Source: JAJDTQ01 sp963422385
GTDB lineage: Bacteria; Desulfobacterota; Binatia; UBA9968; JAJDTQ01
NCBI GenBank assembly: GCA_963422385.1
Contig: OY729432.1
Location: forward strand, 62,001-126,000
Length of the DNA stretch: 64,000 nt
Direction of reading: 5' to 3'
Shown here: positions 35,619-43,085 of the stretch, one piece after another
Position numbering within the stretch: position 1 is the first letter of the stretch
Layout: each line of letters starts with the position of its first letter
Made by a program: the position numbers and the translations under genes
The notes under the pieces: model-generated
The model's input: the letters and a program-made list of their open reading frames with translations, nothing else
What the model was told of the DNA's origin: nothing
The model's database searches: none

Positions 35619-36045
35619 GCCGATTCCAGCTCTCGATAACGAGTTTTCGGAACGGGTCGACAACCGGCATAGGGTATCCGTGGTAGCTGCCTGTCTCGGG
35701 GTTCTCCAACTGGGCCTCGAGTGGATGCCCGTCTTCAGTCACCGCCCAAACGTTTTGAGGGAATTGTCCCGGTCCCCGGACCTGGTCGCTGACCAGCCCC
35801 TTCTTAATGCCTTCGCGTAGCAGGCGCAACGCCACCCGCGACTCTGTGATGTCGACCTCGTCGCACGCAGTCTTGTCGGCTCGCAACTGAGCGGGGGGCG
35901 GCAACCCGAAATCGCCGGGATTCCGTTTATGTTCCGGGTTGCCGCCGTACCGGACCCGTGCCGCCAAATCCTGTAGCACGGAGCGGTGGGGATTCACCGC
36001 AACGCGGCGTTTCGGGTTGAATTTTCGTCGCGACAAGGCGATCAC
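35596..36045 (-). CDS. Hypothetical partner of ImmA/IrrE-like protein
   Basis: A 149-residue protein without membrane segments. It contains RYGGNPEHKRNPGDFGL near residue 33 and FPQNVWAVTEDGHPLEAQLEN followed by GSYHGYPMP near the end, a pattern that I associate with small proteins found beside ImmA/IrrE-type genes. I do not know a function. Start is GTG 36045; a TTG three codons later is possible. The stop overlaps the start of the ImmA/IrrE-like gene, so they are coexpressed. Confidence 0.6.
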   Translation of the reverse strand: MIALSRRKFNPKRRVAVNPHRSVLQDLAARVRYGGNPEHKRNPGDFGLPPPAQLRADKTACDEVDITESRVALRLLREGIKKGLVSDQVRGPGQFPQNVWAVTEDGHPLEAQLENPETGSYHGYPMPVVDPFRKLVIESWNRHEQAVQD

Positions 36046-36301
36046 TCCGGTTATCGGGCCGTCGGTGTGATTGGTCGAAAATCATACCACAGAAAGGTTT
36101 GGCGAGATAGCTCGCGTCCTGTATCCCAGCCCTCCCGACCGGGTGGATTAACGGACCCCCCTGTGCTATGAAACCACGAATTCCGACGGGCTTTCCGCTC
36201 GTTTCCATTCCCGCTGAAGCGCGTTCCGTCTTTCCGTTCATCCGTGTCAGCAACGAATCCCGGCGCGGGGCTCGGTTCGGCGTCATACAGGAGGAACCTC
36301 C

Positions 36302-37066
36302 ATGGCCAAGCCGCAAAAAGGCAGACCCAGTGCGCGCGAGCTCGGGCGACTCAGGAAAACCGTGGCCCTGGCCACGCGCATGCTCTTCCACCAGGGCCTC
36401 GCCGACTATCACGGCCACGTCAGCGCCAGGATTCCCGGCACCAACCGGCTGCTCATCAAGCCGGTGCTGGCGCCCCTGAGCTCCATCAGGAGCAAGGACA
36501 TCATGGAGGTGGACATCGACGACTACAAGAAGAACTGCGAGGCCAACTGGGCCCAGGCCGGCGACCAGAAGGCCGTGATCAACCTCAAGATTCCGCCCCG
36601 GGAGACCATGATCCACGCGGCCATCCTGGAGGCCCGGCCGGACGTCCATTCAGTGGTTCACACGCACCAGCCGCTGGCCACGGCGTTCGCCATCGCCGGC
36701 GTTCCCATCCGCCCCATCTACAACCAGGCCGCGGCCTTCGCTCCGGAGACGCCCATCTTCCACAGCCCGCGGCTCATCTATACCGTCCAGGACGGCATCG
36801 AGGTTGCGACCGCGCTGGGCGACCGCATGGCCGTACTGATGCAGGGACACGGCATCACCACCGTGGGCGACAGCGTGGAGCAGGCCGCCTGTCACGCCGT
36901 CTACCTGGAGCGGACCGCCTACATGCAGTGGGTGGCCAGCAGCGTGGGCCAGGCCGTGTCCATGCCCGACCGGAACACGGCCATCATGGCGGCAACCAAC
37001 CGGGGCAGAGCCCATCACGCGTTCGCGTATTTCACCGGCTTGATGCCGGACGAAATGAAAGACTAG
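36302..37066 (+). CDS. Class II aldolase/adducin family protein
   Basis: A 254-residue zinc-dependent aldolase-type protein. His pair in SVVHTHQPLATA (near 119) and His in LMQGHGITTVGDS (near 182) are the metal ligands, and YHGHVSARIPG near residue 36 is the phosphate or substrate loop. AGGAGG seven bases before the ATG fixes the start. Members include fuculose-phosphate aldolase and decarboxylating lyases. It lies 61 bases before a UbiD decarboxylase on the same strand, so a carboxylate-degrading function is plausible. Confidence 0.88.
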   Translation: MAKPQKGRPSARELGRLRKTVALATRMLFHQGLADYHGHVSARIPGTNRLLIKPVLAPLSSIRSKDIMEVDIDDYKKNCEANWAQAGDQKAVINLKIPPRETMIHAAILEARPDVHSVVHTHQPLATAFAIAGVPIRPIYNQAAAFAPETPIFHSPRLIYTVQDGIEVATALGDRMAVLMQGHGITTVGDSVEQAACHAVYLERTAYMQWVASSVGQAVSMPDRNTAIMAATNRGRAHHAFAYFTGLMPDEMKD

Positions 37067-37127
37067 CGGCCCCTCGGGAAACAGAACGGCACCGACAAGA
37101 ACCATCGCACGACAAGGAAGGTGAAGC

Positions 37128-38696
37128 ATGGCTGAGGCGAACAGAACGGGGTCGGCCGCGGGCCGTCCGATTCAGGATATCCGCGAGTGGCTGGATCGCG
37201 CGGAAGGCATCAACGAGCTGCTCCAGATCGACAAGCCGGTGGACCGGGATGAGGAGATGAGCGCCATCACCTATCTGGTGGCCAAGCAGAACCCGTCTCC
37301 GGCCATCCTGTTCGACAACCCCAAGGGGTATGAAGACAGCCCCATCGGCGCCCGGATGCTGTGGAACATCCTGGGGCCCAGCTCGAAACGCATCGCCCTT
37401 ACCATCGAGGAGCCGCCCGAAACGCCGACGCTCGAGCTCATCCGGCGGCTCAAGGAAAAAATGAAGGACCGGATTCCGCCGCGGGAGGTGCCGGAGGCCG
37501 AGGCCCCGGTCTTTGAAAATACCCTGGCCGGAGCGGACGTCGACCTGGAGCAGCTCCCGATCCCCAAACACTGGCCTCTGGACGGCGGCCGCTATGCCGG
37601 CACCGCGGACGCGGTTTTCACCCGCGATCCGGATTCCGGATACCTGAACGTCGGCACGTATCGGATGATGCTTCAGGGCAAGAACCAGGTAGGTCTTTAC
37701 CTGTCGCCGGGAAAGGACGCGCGGCTTCACATCACCCGGTACTGGGAAAAGGGCGAGTCCGTGCCCGTGGCCGCGGCCTGGGGCATCGACCCGCTGTTCA
37801 TGCTGGTGGGCTCCCAGACCTTTCCCAAGAATGTGTCGGAGTACGAGTTCGCCGGCGGCATCAAGGGCGAGCCGATCCCGGTGGTGCGGGCGCAGACCAG
37901 CGACCTGCTGCTGCCGGCCAACGCCGAGCTCGTGGTCGAGGGAGTCATCCATCCCAACTCGGTGAAGACCGAGGGGCCGTTCGGGGAGTTCCCCGGTTAC
38001 TACGGCAGGCCGGAGGCCGGCTGCCCGCTGGTGGACATAACCCGGGTACACTACCGCACCCACCCGGTTCTCACCAACGCCATCATGGCCGACTACCCGT
38101 CCTGCGAGCAGAGCGGCTTTTTCGCCGTCATCCGGTCGGCGCGGATCTGGGACGATCTGGACAAGCTCGGCATACCGGGCGTCCAGGGCGTGTACGCCCA
38201 CCCGGCCGGAGCCGGCGGCTTCGGCATGACCGTCATCAGCCTGGAACAGCGCTACGCCGGCCACGCGGCCCAGTGCCTGGCCCTGGCGGCCCAGGTGCCC
38301 GGCGGCGCGTACTACACGAAATGGATCATCGCCGTGGACGAGGACATCGACCCCACGGATATGGACCAGGTGATCTGGGCCATGAGCAGCCGTTGCCATC
38401 CCATCGAGGACATCGACATCCTGCGCAACACCTGGAGCACTTGGCTGGACCCCACCCAGAATCCGCCGGAAGAGCGCCCCTACGGCTCCAAGGCGCTGAT
38501 CAACGCGTGCAAGGAACACCGCTACCTGCCGGTCTTTTCCAAGCGCACCACGTTGAGCCGGGAGATGTACGACCACGTGGCCCAGCGCTGGAAGGAACTC
38601 GGGCTTCGGGGAACGATTCCCTCGGTCCGGGCCTTCGAGGAAGACAAGAAGGTCGTGTACCACGAGCAGGGAGGATTCGAGCCCGGGAAGAAATAG
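37128..38696 (+). CDS. UbiD family prenylated-FMN decarboxylase, classical active site
   Basis: A 522-residue UbiD homologue with the complete catalytic segment TEGPFGEFPGYYG, giving Glu282 and Glu287 at the positions equivalent to E277 and E282 of fungal Fdc1. LPIPKHWPLDGGRY and QTSDLLLPANAELVVEG are further conserved blocks. It needs prenylated FMN from a UbiX that is not in this window. AAGGAAG precedes the ATG. It is likely cotranscribed with the upstream class II aldolase. The substrate is unknown. Confidence 0.9.
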   Translation: MAEANRTGSAAGRPIQDIREWLDRAEGINELLQIDKPVDRDEEMSAITYLVAKQNPSPAILFDNPKGYEDSPIGARMLWNILGPSSKRIALTIEEPPETPTLELIRRLKEKMKDRIPPREVPEAEAPVFENTLAGADVDLEQLPIPKHWPLDGGRYAGTADAVFTRDPDSGYLNVGTYRMMLQGKNQVGLYLSPGKDARLHITRYWEKGESVPVAAAWGIDPLFMLVGSQTFPKNVSEYEFAGGIKGEPIPVVRAQTSDLLLPANAELVVEGVIHPNSVKTEGPFGEFPGYYGRPEAGCPLVDITRVHYRTHPVLTNAIMADYPSCEQSGFFAVIRSARIWDDLDKLGIPGVQGVYAHPAGAGGFGMTVISLEQRYAGHAAQCLALAAQVPGGAYYTKWIIAVDEDIDPTDMDQVIWAMSSRCHPIEDIDILRNTWSTWLDPTQNPPEERPYGSKALINACKEHRYLPVFSKRTTLSREMYDHVAQRWKELGLRGTIPSVRAFEEDKKVVYHEQGGFEPGKK

Positions 38697-38718
38697 CGAG
38701 ATCGCCACGGTGCGTTGT

Positions 38719-38763
38719 CTTGCGTACGCAAAATCGCGTTTCGCGAGCATATTTTGCCGCAAG
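38719..38763 (+). terminator. Long hairpin downstream of the UbiD gene
   Basis: CTTGCG (38719-38724) pairs with CGCAAG (38758-38763) and GCAAAAT (38728-38734) with ATTTTGC (38751-38757), with a three-base bulge between the stems and CGCG/CGCG inside the loop. There is no T-run, so its terminator role is a guess. Confidence 0.45.
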
Positions 38764-38779
38764 ACGGCGGCGGACAGGC

Positions 38780-38809
38780 TTGTTGCCCATGCGTTGCCGC
38801 TGTGATACT
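38780..38809 (+). promoter_or_regulatory. Candidate extended -10 promoter for the STAS-GPP34 pair
   Basis: TTGTTG (38780-38785), 18 bases, then TGTGATACT with GATACT at 38804-38809. The TGN preceding the -10 fits an extended -10 promoter. It lies about 100 bases before the STAS gene. Confidence 0.35.
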
Positions 38810-38913
38810 CTTGGGCCGCTTCGATACCGGCGGATCAATTAACCGTCAAGGTCTCCCACGGTCGGCGCAGTCTTTGGAACGGGGTCTTTCGAAACCGGAA
38901 GAAAAGGTGTCGA

Positions 38914-39246
38914 ATGGACATTCAAGAGGAAACGAAAGGATCGCTTGTCGTGGTAGCGCCCCGCGGGCGCATCGACGGTTTCACCAGCCCCGAGTTGGAG
39001 AAACGGATCTCGGAGATCATCGAACGCGGCGACCATCACGTGCTGCTGGATTGCGAGAACATGGAGTACATCAGCAGCGCCGGGCTCCGCGTGCTCCTCG
39101 TCAGCGCCAAGAAGTGCCAGAAGGAAGGCGGCAAGCTGACGATGTGCGCGTTGCAGCCTTCGTGCAAATCGGTCATGGAGATCAGCGGGTTCCTCAATTT
39201 GCTGGAATATCACGACACGCGCGATGCCGCCCTCGCGGCAGAATAG
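38914..39246 (+). CDS. STAS-domain anti-sigma factor antagonist
   Basis: A 110-residue single STAS domain. LVVVAPRGRIDGFTSPELE starts the fold and MEYISSAGLRVLL contains Ser54/Ser55, the site phosphorylated by anti-sigma kinases in SpoIIAA/RsbV-type proteins. No kinase, phosphatase or sigma factor is next to it. A GPP34 protein gene follows after 13 bases, so the two are cotranscribed, an unusual pairing. Confidence 0.88.
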   Translation: MDIQEETKGSLVVVAPRGRIDGFTSPELEKRISEIIERGDHHVLLDCENMEYISSAGLRVLLVSAKKCQKEGGKLTMCALQPSCKSVMEISGFLNLLEYHDTRDAALAAE

Positions 39247-39259
39247 GTCAGGCGGCGCC

Positions 39260-39913
39260 ATGCCCACATTCACTGAAGAAATCATGCTGTTGATGCTGGA
39301 CGACGACGGTCTGTTCCTGCCGATCCGCGGCGGCGCCGTGGAGCACGTTCTGGCAGGCGCCGTATTGATGGACCTGGCCTTCGCCAACCGCATCGATACC
39401 GACCCCGAGAAACTGCAGGTGATCGACTCGACACCGACGGGCAACCGGCTCCTGGACGGGCCCCTGGAGCGCATCGCCAACGCCGGGGACACCATGAATG
39501 CCAAGGGGTGGGTGGAGTTGCTGGCCCGGGAACAAGCCGCCGGCATCCGCCAGCAGGCCATGAACGGCCTGATCGAGGCCGGCATTCTCGAGGCCAGGGA
39601 CGAGAGGTTCCTGTGGGTCTTCCGTTCCCGGCGTTATCCCACCATCGACGGGCGAGCGGAGCGCGAGGTCAAGCTGCGCATGGAGGACGTGCTGCTATCC
39701 GATGATATGCCCGACCCACGGGACGTCGCCTTGATCTGTCTCGTAGACGCCTGCGACATCCTCGGCGACATATTCTCGGAACGGGAGATGGAACGGGTTC
39801 GCCCCCGCATCGAGCAGATCCGCATGATGGACCTCATCGGCCGGGAGGTGGGCAGCGTCATCGCCGACATCGAAGAGTCCATCACCATGGCCATGGCTCA
39901 GGTGGCGCATTAG
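39260..39913 (+). CDS. GPP34 (GOLPH3-like) family protein
   Basis: A 217-residue protein of the GPP34 family, related to eukaryotic Golgi phosphoprotein 3. TFTEEIMLLMLDDDGLFLP opens the fold, and VEHVLAGAVLMDLAFANRI, GWVELLAREQAAGIRQQA and LIEAGILEARDERFLWVF follow in the usual order. In eukaryotes GOLPH3 binds phosphatidylinositol 4-phosphate; the bacterial role is not established. The ATG at 39260 is chosen at the domain start, with AGG upstream. It is the second gene after the STAS antagonist. Confidence 0.85.
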   Translation: MPTFTEEIMLLMLDDDGLFLPIRGGAVEHVLAGAVLMDLAFANRIDTDPEKLQVIDSTPTGNRLLDGPLERIANAGDTMNAKGWVELLAREQAAGIRQQAMNGLIEAGILEARDERFLWVFRSRRYPTIDGRAEREVKLRMEDVLLSDDMPDPRDVALICLVDACDILGDIFSEREMERVRPRIEQIRMMDLIGREVGSVIADIEESITMAMAQVAH

Positions 39914-39943
39914 AGGCACGCCAGACCAGTCGTCGCCAGCCGA

Positions 39944-39969
39944 CGTCCGGGCGCGTCTCAGCCCGGACG
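39944..39969 (+). terminator. Stem-loop after the GPP34 gene
   Basis: CGTCCGGGC (39944-39952) pairs perfectly with GCCCGGACG (39961-39969) around an eight-base loop, 31 bases after the GPP34 stop. No T-run follows. Confidence 0.4.
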
Positions 39970-40030
39970 CGTCCACTCCCAATCCACTCTCAATATCCTG
40001 CGCGCCTTCCCCGCGGACTCGGAATCGAGC

Positions 40031-40047
40031 TAGTGTCGTGTCCCGTC
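40031..40047 (+). repeat. Copy of dispersed TAGTGTCGTGTCCCGTC motif
   Basis: TAGTGTCGTGTCCCGTC differs by one base from the copy at 24439-24455. Unlike the other copies it does not coincide with the stop codon of a recognised gene. Confidence 0.4.
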
Positions 40048-40225
40048 CCGGCTCTTGGCAACATGCCATTATGACGCAAGGCAGGGTTGCATGACCCGCG
40101 CACGCCGAAAAAACTTTGTTCCCGATGAAATTATCATTAAAGTTCCATTCGACCCGACCGATTGGATTCCATGTGGGCGGCGATAAAACGACGCTAGAAA
40201 AATCCAACCAGGGAGGGGGCAACGT

Positions 40226-40411
40226 GTGCAACTGATCAATCTTTCCGTCGGAGAAGGGCCCGTAGCCGTTCCCTGGCTGCTCGATGCGCGGGAGGACGAG
40301 CTCGACCTGGGAATCCACGGGTGTGGGTGCGGCTGTAGTTGTTCCGACTGCTCATGCAGTCCGGGCGACGGGGACGAGGTGACTCCGGAGGATTGCAACG
40401 TGGTTTATTGA
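40226..40411 (+). CDS. Cysteine-rich small peptide, candidate precursor of a modified or metal-binding peptide
   Basis: A 61-residue peptide from GTG 40226, preceded by the strong ribosome site GGGAGGGGG. The first 30 residues are leader-like (acidic, no cysteine, with WLLDAREDELDLG). Then HGCGCGCSCSDCSCSPG packs six cysteines at positions 33, 35, 37, 39, 42 and 44, a seventh is Cys57, and the end is NVVY. There is no signal peptide. Leader plus Cys/Gly/Ser-rich core recalls RiPP precursors; clustered CXC units also recall metallothioneins. HlyD and an Fe(II)/2-oxoglutarate oxygenase follow on the same strand, which suggests modification and export. I know no named family for it. Confidence 0.6.
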   Translation: MQLINLSVGEGPVAVPWLLDAREDELDLGIHGCGCGCSCSDCSCSPGDGDEVTPEDCNVVY

Positions 40412-40466
40412 GACTCCGGCCCGACAGTGCTGGGAAACGTTGAGGAATGCAAAGATGACATTGCGA

Positions 40467-40495
40467 CGGGATGCGATTGGCACAGTCGCATCCCG
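40467..40495 (+). terminator. Stem-loop between the Cys-rich peptide and exporter genes
   Basis: CGGGATGCGA (40467-40476) pairs perfectly with TCGCATCCCG (40486-40495) around nine bases. No T-run. It lies 55 bases after the peptide stop and could let precursor mRNA accumulate over the downstream genes. Confidence 0.5.
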
Positions 40496-40556
40496 CCCGT
40501 CCCGCGAGTGACACGGGTGGCACACACCTTAAACCCTGCTACGAGGGCACACGACT

Positions 40557-40628
40557 ATGACAAGCGAGTTCATGGGAGCGTTTCGGGAGCAGTTGCGACG
40601 GTCGGAAAGGAAAGCTGCGGGAGCATGA
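40557..40628 (+). CDS. Possible 23-codon leader frame before hlyD
   Basis: ATG 40557 with GAGGG nine bases upstream opens MTSEFMGAFREQLRRSERKAAGA, ending TGA one base before the HlyD ATG at 40630. It may couple translation of HlyD. Alternatively, removing one base near 40626 would fuse it in frame as a cytoplasmic N-terminus of HlyD, so it may reflect a frameshift. Low certainty. Confidence 0.25.
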   Translation: MTSEFMGAFREQLRRSERKAAGA

Positions 40629-40629
40629 G

Positions 40630-41973
40630 ATGAAGGGGTCGCGTCACATCGATATCCTCCTGCTCGTGGCGCTTTGCGTCTTTCTCGTCGCAACCCTGAC
40701 CTGGGCCTCGGTTGCGGAGGTCGAGCTGGCTGCGGTGGCGCCGGGACGCATCGTTCCCACCGGGCAGGTGAAAATCATCCGGTCCTTCGAGCAGGGAAAG
40801 GTGAGGCGCATCGCCGTCGAGGAAGGAAGCCTCGTCGAGCGGGACAATGTCCTGATCGAGTTCGACACGACCCTGGTGGACGCCGAGATTTCCAAGCTCA
40901 CGGCCGAGCTCCAGATCAAGGCCGTGGAGGCCGCTCGCCTCGAGGCGACCCTGGCCTGGCGCAAGTCCCGGTCCTTCCGTCCGCCCTCAGACGCCCCGAT
41001 GGAGATCGTCTCGGTCAACGAACAACTCCTGGCCGATCAGATCGCGTCGCACCGGGCACACCTCCATGAACTGGACGGCATGATGGCGGAGCGGCGAGCA
41101 CAACTCCACACCATCGAGGCCATGCTTGCCAAGCACGGCAGGCTGTTGCCCATTCTGCGCGAGAGGACCGCCATGCGCGAGACTCTTTACCGCAAGGACC
41201 ATGGCTCCAGGCTCGCTCTGTTCGAAGAACAGGAGCGGCTGGTGGATCTCGAGGGGAACATCATGCTCCGCCGCAAGGAGCTGGCCGAGGCCAAGGCCTC
41301 GCTGGCGGCGATCCAGGCAAAGAAGGAACGGGCCGTCTCCGAGTTCTACCGGGAACGCCGGGCGCTCCTGGCGTCCGTTCGGGAGAGGATGATCGTCCTG
41401 CGGGAGGACATCCGGCAGGCCCACGAGTACCGCGCCCGGCACACCCTGGTCTCCCCTGTCGACGGCGTGGTCCAAGACCTCGCCATACACACGGAAAACG
41501 GCATGGTGGAGCCCGGCGCCCGGCTCATGGTGATCGTGCCTCGGAACGCCGGGATCCGGGTAGAGGCCTTCGTGGCCAACACCGACATCGGCTTTGTGAA
41601 GCCGGGCCAACGGGTCACCCTCAAGGTCGCGACCTTCGACTTCCGCCGCTACGGCGCCATCGAGGGAACCGTGAGTCACATCGGCAAGGATGCCGTGAAC
41701 GCCGGAACCCTGGCCGGCGCGCCGGCCCTCACGGGCGTTGCCGGCAGCGCAGCGCCGACCACCGTCCCGTCACCACGCGGCGAACCGGCCGGCCCCGTGT
41801 TCAAGGCGCTCATCGAGCTTGATCAAACCTACATGGAGATCGAGGGACGGAAAATCGATCTGTTGCCCGGGATGTCTTCGGAGGCCGCCTTCATCCTCGG
41901 GAGGCAACGACTCATCGAATACGTCCTGCAGCCTCTCCGCGGCTACCGGCAGGACGCCTTCCGGGAGAAGTGA
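40630..41973 (+). CDS. HlyD family type I secretion periplasmic adaptor
   Basis: A 447-residue membrane fusion protein. One N-terminal membrane helix (about residues 7-27) is followed by a lipoyl half (GRIVPTGQVKIIRSFEQGKV and VEEGSLVERDNVLIEFDTT), a long coiled coil (about 90-280), the second lipoyl half (HTLVSPVDGVVQDLAIHT) and the beta-barrel (GFVKPGQRVTLKVATFDF). HlyD adaptors link an ABC exporter to TolC. Neither partner is in this window, so the exporter must be encoded elsewhere or this unit is incomplete. GGGAG lies six bases before the ATG. Its stop overlaps the dioxygenase start. Confidence 0.9.
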   Translation: MKGSRHIDILLLVALCVFLVATLTWASVAEVELAAVAPGRIVPTGQVKIIRSFEQGKVRRIAVEEGSLVERDNVLIEFDTTLVDAEISKLTAELQIKAVEAARLEATLAWRKSRSFRPPSDAPMEIVSVNEQLLADQIASHRAHLHELDGMMAERRAQLHTIEAMLAKHGRLLPILRERTAMRETLYRKDHGSRLALFEEQERLVDLEGNIMLRRKELAEAKASLAAIQAKKERAVSEFYRERRALLASVRERMIVLREDIRQAHEYRARHTLVSPVDGVVQDLAIHTENGMVEPGARLMVIVPRNAGIRVEAFVANTDIGFVKPGQRVTLKVATFDFRRYGAIEGTVSHIGKDAVNAGTLAGAPALTGVAGSAAPTTVPSPRGEPAGPVFKALIELDQTYMEIEGRKIDLLPGMSSEAAFILGRQRLIEYVLQPLRGYRQDAFREK

Positions 41974-42956
41974 CGCACTCCGACAGGGGACCAACGGCCA
42001 TGGACGACGACATGAAAGACTTCCCGAAGACGGCAGACCCCGCGGCATGGAAGCCCGACGACATCGAGCGGTCGGAAGCCTGGCGCCATGACTTTACCGG
42101 CAGCGAGTTGCTGGAACTGCTGGCATCGGCGGGCGACGGGCCCAACCGAACGCCAGACCTGCCCTTGCTGGCTTCGCAGATGGCCAGGACGGCCCGGGAG
42201 CTCAAATCGGGTCTCGGCTTCCGGATCCTGCGCGGCCTGCCCGCAGGAGACCTGAACCTGCAACAGGCTGCCCGGGCCTTCGCGGCCTTGAACCAACGGC
42301 TGGGCGATGCGGTTGATCAACCGGGCGGCGCAAGGCTCGCCCACGTACGGGCGGAACCCGGGGACAACGGGAAGCTGGGCTTTCGCGCCGCGGGAGAGCT
42401 TCCCTTCCACGCCGATCCGGAGGACGTCATCGGATTCCTGTGCCTGCGGCCCGCCCTCAAAGGCGGAATCCGCAGATTCGCCAGCGCCGCCACCGTCTAC
42501 AATATCCTGCTGACGGAGCATCCCGACTTGCTGCACGTCCTCACCCGGCCGTACCACGTGGCGCTGACACATCCGCATCCGGATCACGGGCACCCGTGGA
42601 CCCGGCTGCCCTTCCTGAACATTCGAGACGGCGTGTTCAACGCCTGCGCCTTTCCGGTCCACATCAAACGAGCGCAGAAGCTGGCCGGGGTTCCCGAGTT
42701 GACCGCGGCACAGAACCGCGCCCTCGACGTCTTCAATACCGTGGCCGACACGGTGGCGGTTTCAATGGAACTTGAGCCGGGCGACATCGAATACTTCAAC
42801 AATCACGTGATCCTGCATACGCGCACCGGGTTCGCCGGCGACGGAGCCGGCCGCCATCTCTTGAGAGTGTGGCTTTCCCTCGCCGACTTCAGGCCGCTGC
42901 ACCCGGACCATCCCATACGGCTCGGAGGCAGAATGGAACGCGCCGACCTCGGGTAG
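41970..42956 (+). CDS. TauD/TfdA-like Fe(II)/2-oxoglutarate dioxygenase
   Basis: A 328-residue non-haem iron oxygenase. Facial-triad residues are visible: His147 and Asp149 in LPFHADPED, and His283 in NNHVILHTRTGF. Arg299 in RHLLRVWL would bind 2-oxoglutarate. The GTG at 41970 overlaps the HlyD stop (GTGA); ATG 42000 is an alternative. Enzymes of this clade hydroxylate small carboxylates or residues of peptide natural products. The operon with a Cys-rich peptide and HlyD makes peptide tailoring the leading hypothesis, but that is inference. Confidence 0.85.
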   Translation: MTHSDRGPTAMDDDMKDFPKTADPAAWKPDDIERSEAWRHDFTGSELLELLASAGDGPNRTPDLPLLASQMARTARELKSGLGFRILRGLPAGDLNLQQAARAFAALNQRLGDAVDQPGGARLAHVRAEPGDNGKLGFRAAGELPFHADPEDVIGFLCLRPALKGGIRRFASAATVYNILLTEHPDLLHVLTRPYHVALTHPHPDHGHPWTRLPFLNIRDGVFNACAFPVHIKRAQKLAGVPELTAAQNRALDVFNTVADTVAVSMELEPGDIEYFNNHVILHTRTGFAGDGAGRHLLRVWLSLADFRPLHPDHPIRLGGRMERADLG

Positions 42957-43044
42957 ACGCCACACGGAGCCCCGGCACGGAAACCCCGCGGCGGAGCGAA
43001 AACGACTTCTTGGACTTCCATGGCATCCACCACCGCAGACACCG

Positions 43045-43075
43045 CGAATCCCGTCCGTGGAGCGTCCGGGATTCG
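43045..43075. terminator. Hairpin between convergent dioxygenase and eutA genes
   Basis: CGAATCCCG (43045-43053) pairs with CGGGATTCG (43067-43075) around 13 bases, in the 129-base space between two converging genes. It may terminate both; no T-run is present. Confidence 0.4.
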
Positions 43076-43085
43076 TTGCCAACCA

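Larger units (their letters stand above)
39914..40225. other. 312-base region upstream of the Cys-rich peptide gene
   Basis: No gene is supported here. It contains the hairpin at 39944, a dispersed repeat copy at 40031, an inverted repeat GGCAACATGCC near 40056, an AT-rich island at about 40108-40145 that stands out from the GC-rich surroundings and may hold a promoter, and the ribosome site GGGAGGGGG at 40211-40219 for the peptide gene. Confidence 0.5.

Noticed and set aside
40052..40070. Possible sigma-54 site (TTGGCAACATGCC)
   Set aside because: GG and GC elements are about eight bases apart instead of the required spacing; it reads better as a small inverted repeat.
40427..40633. 68-codon frame between the peptide and HlyD genes, ending in an ATGA overlap
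   Set aside because: No ribosome site, it crosses the hairpin, and its composition is not protein-like; the 23-codon frame at 40557 has better signals.
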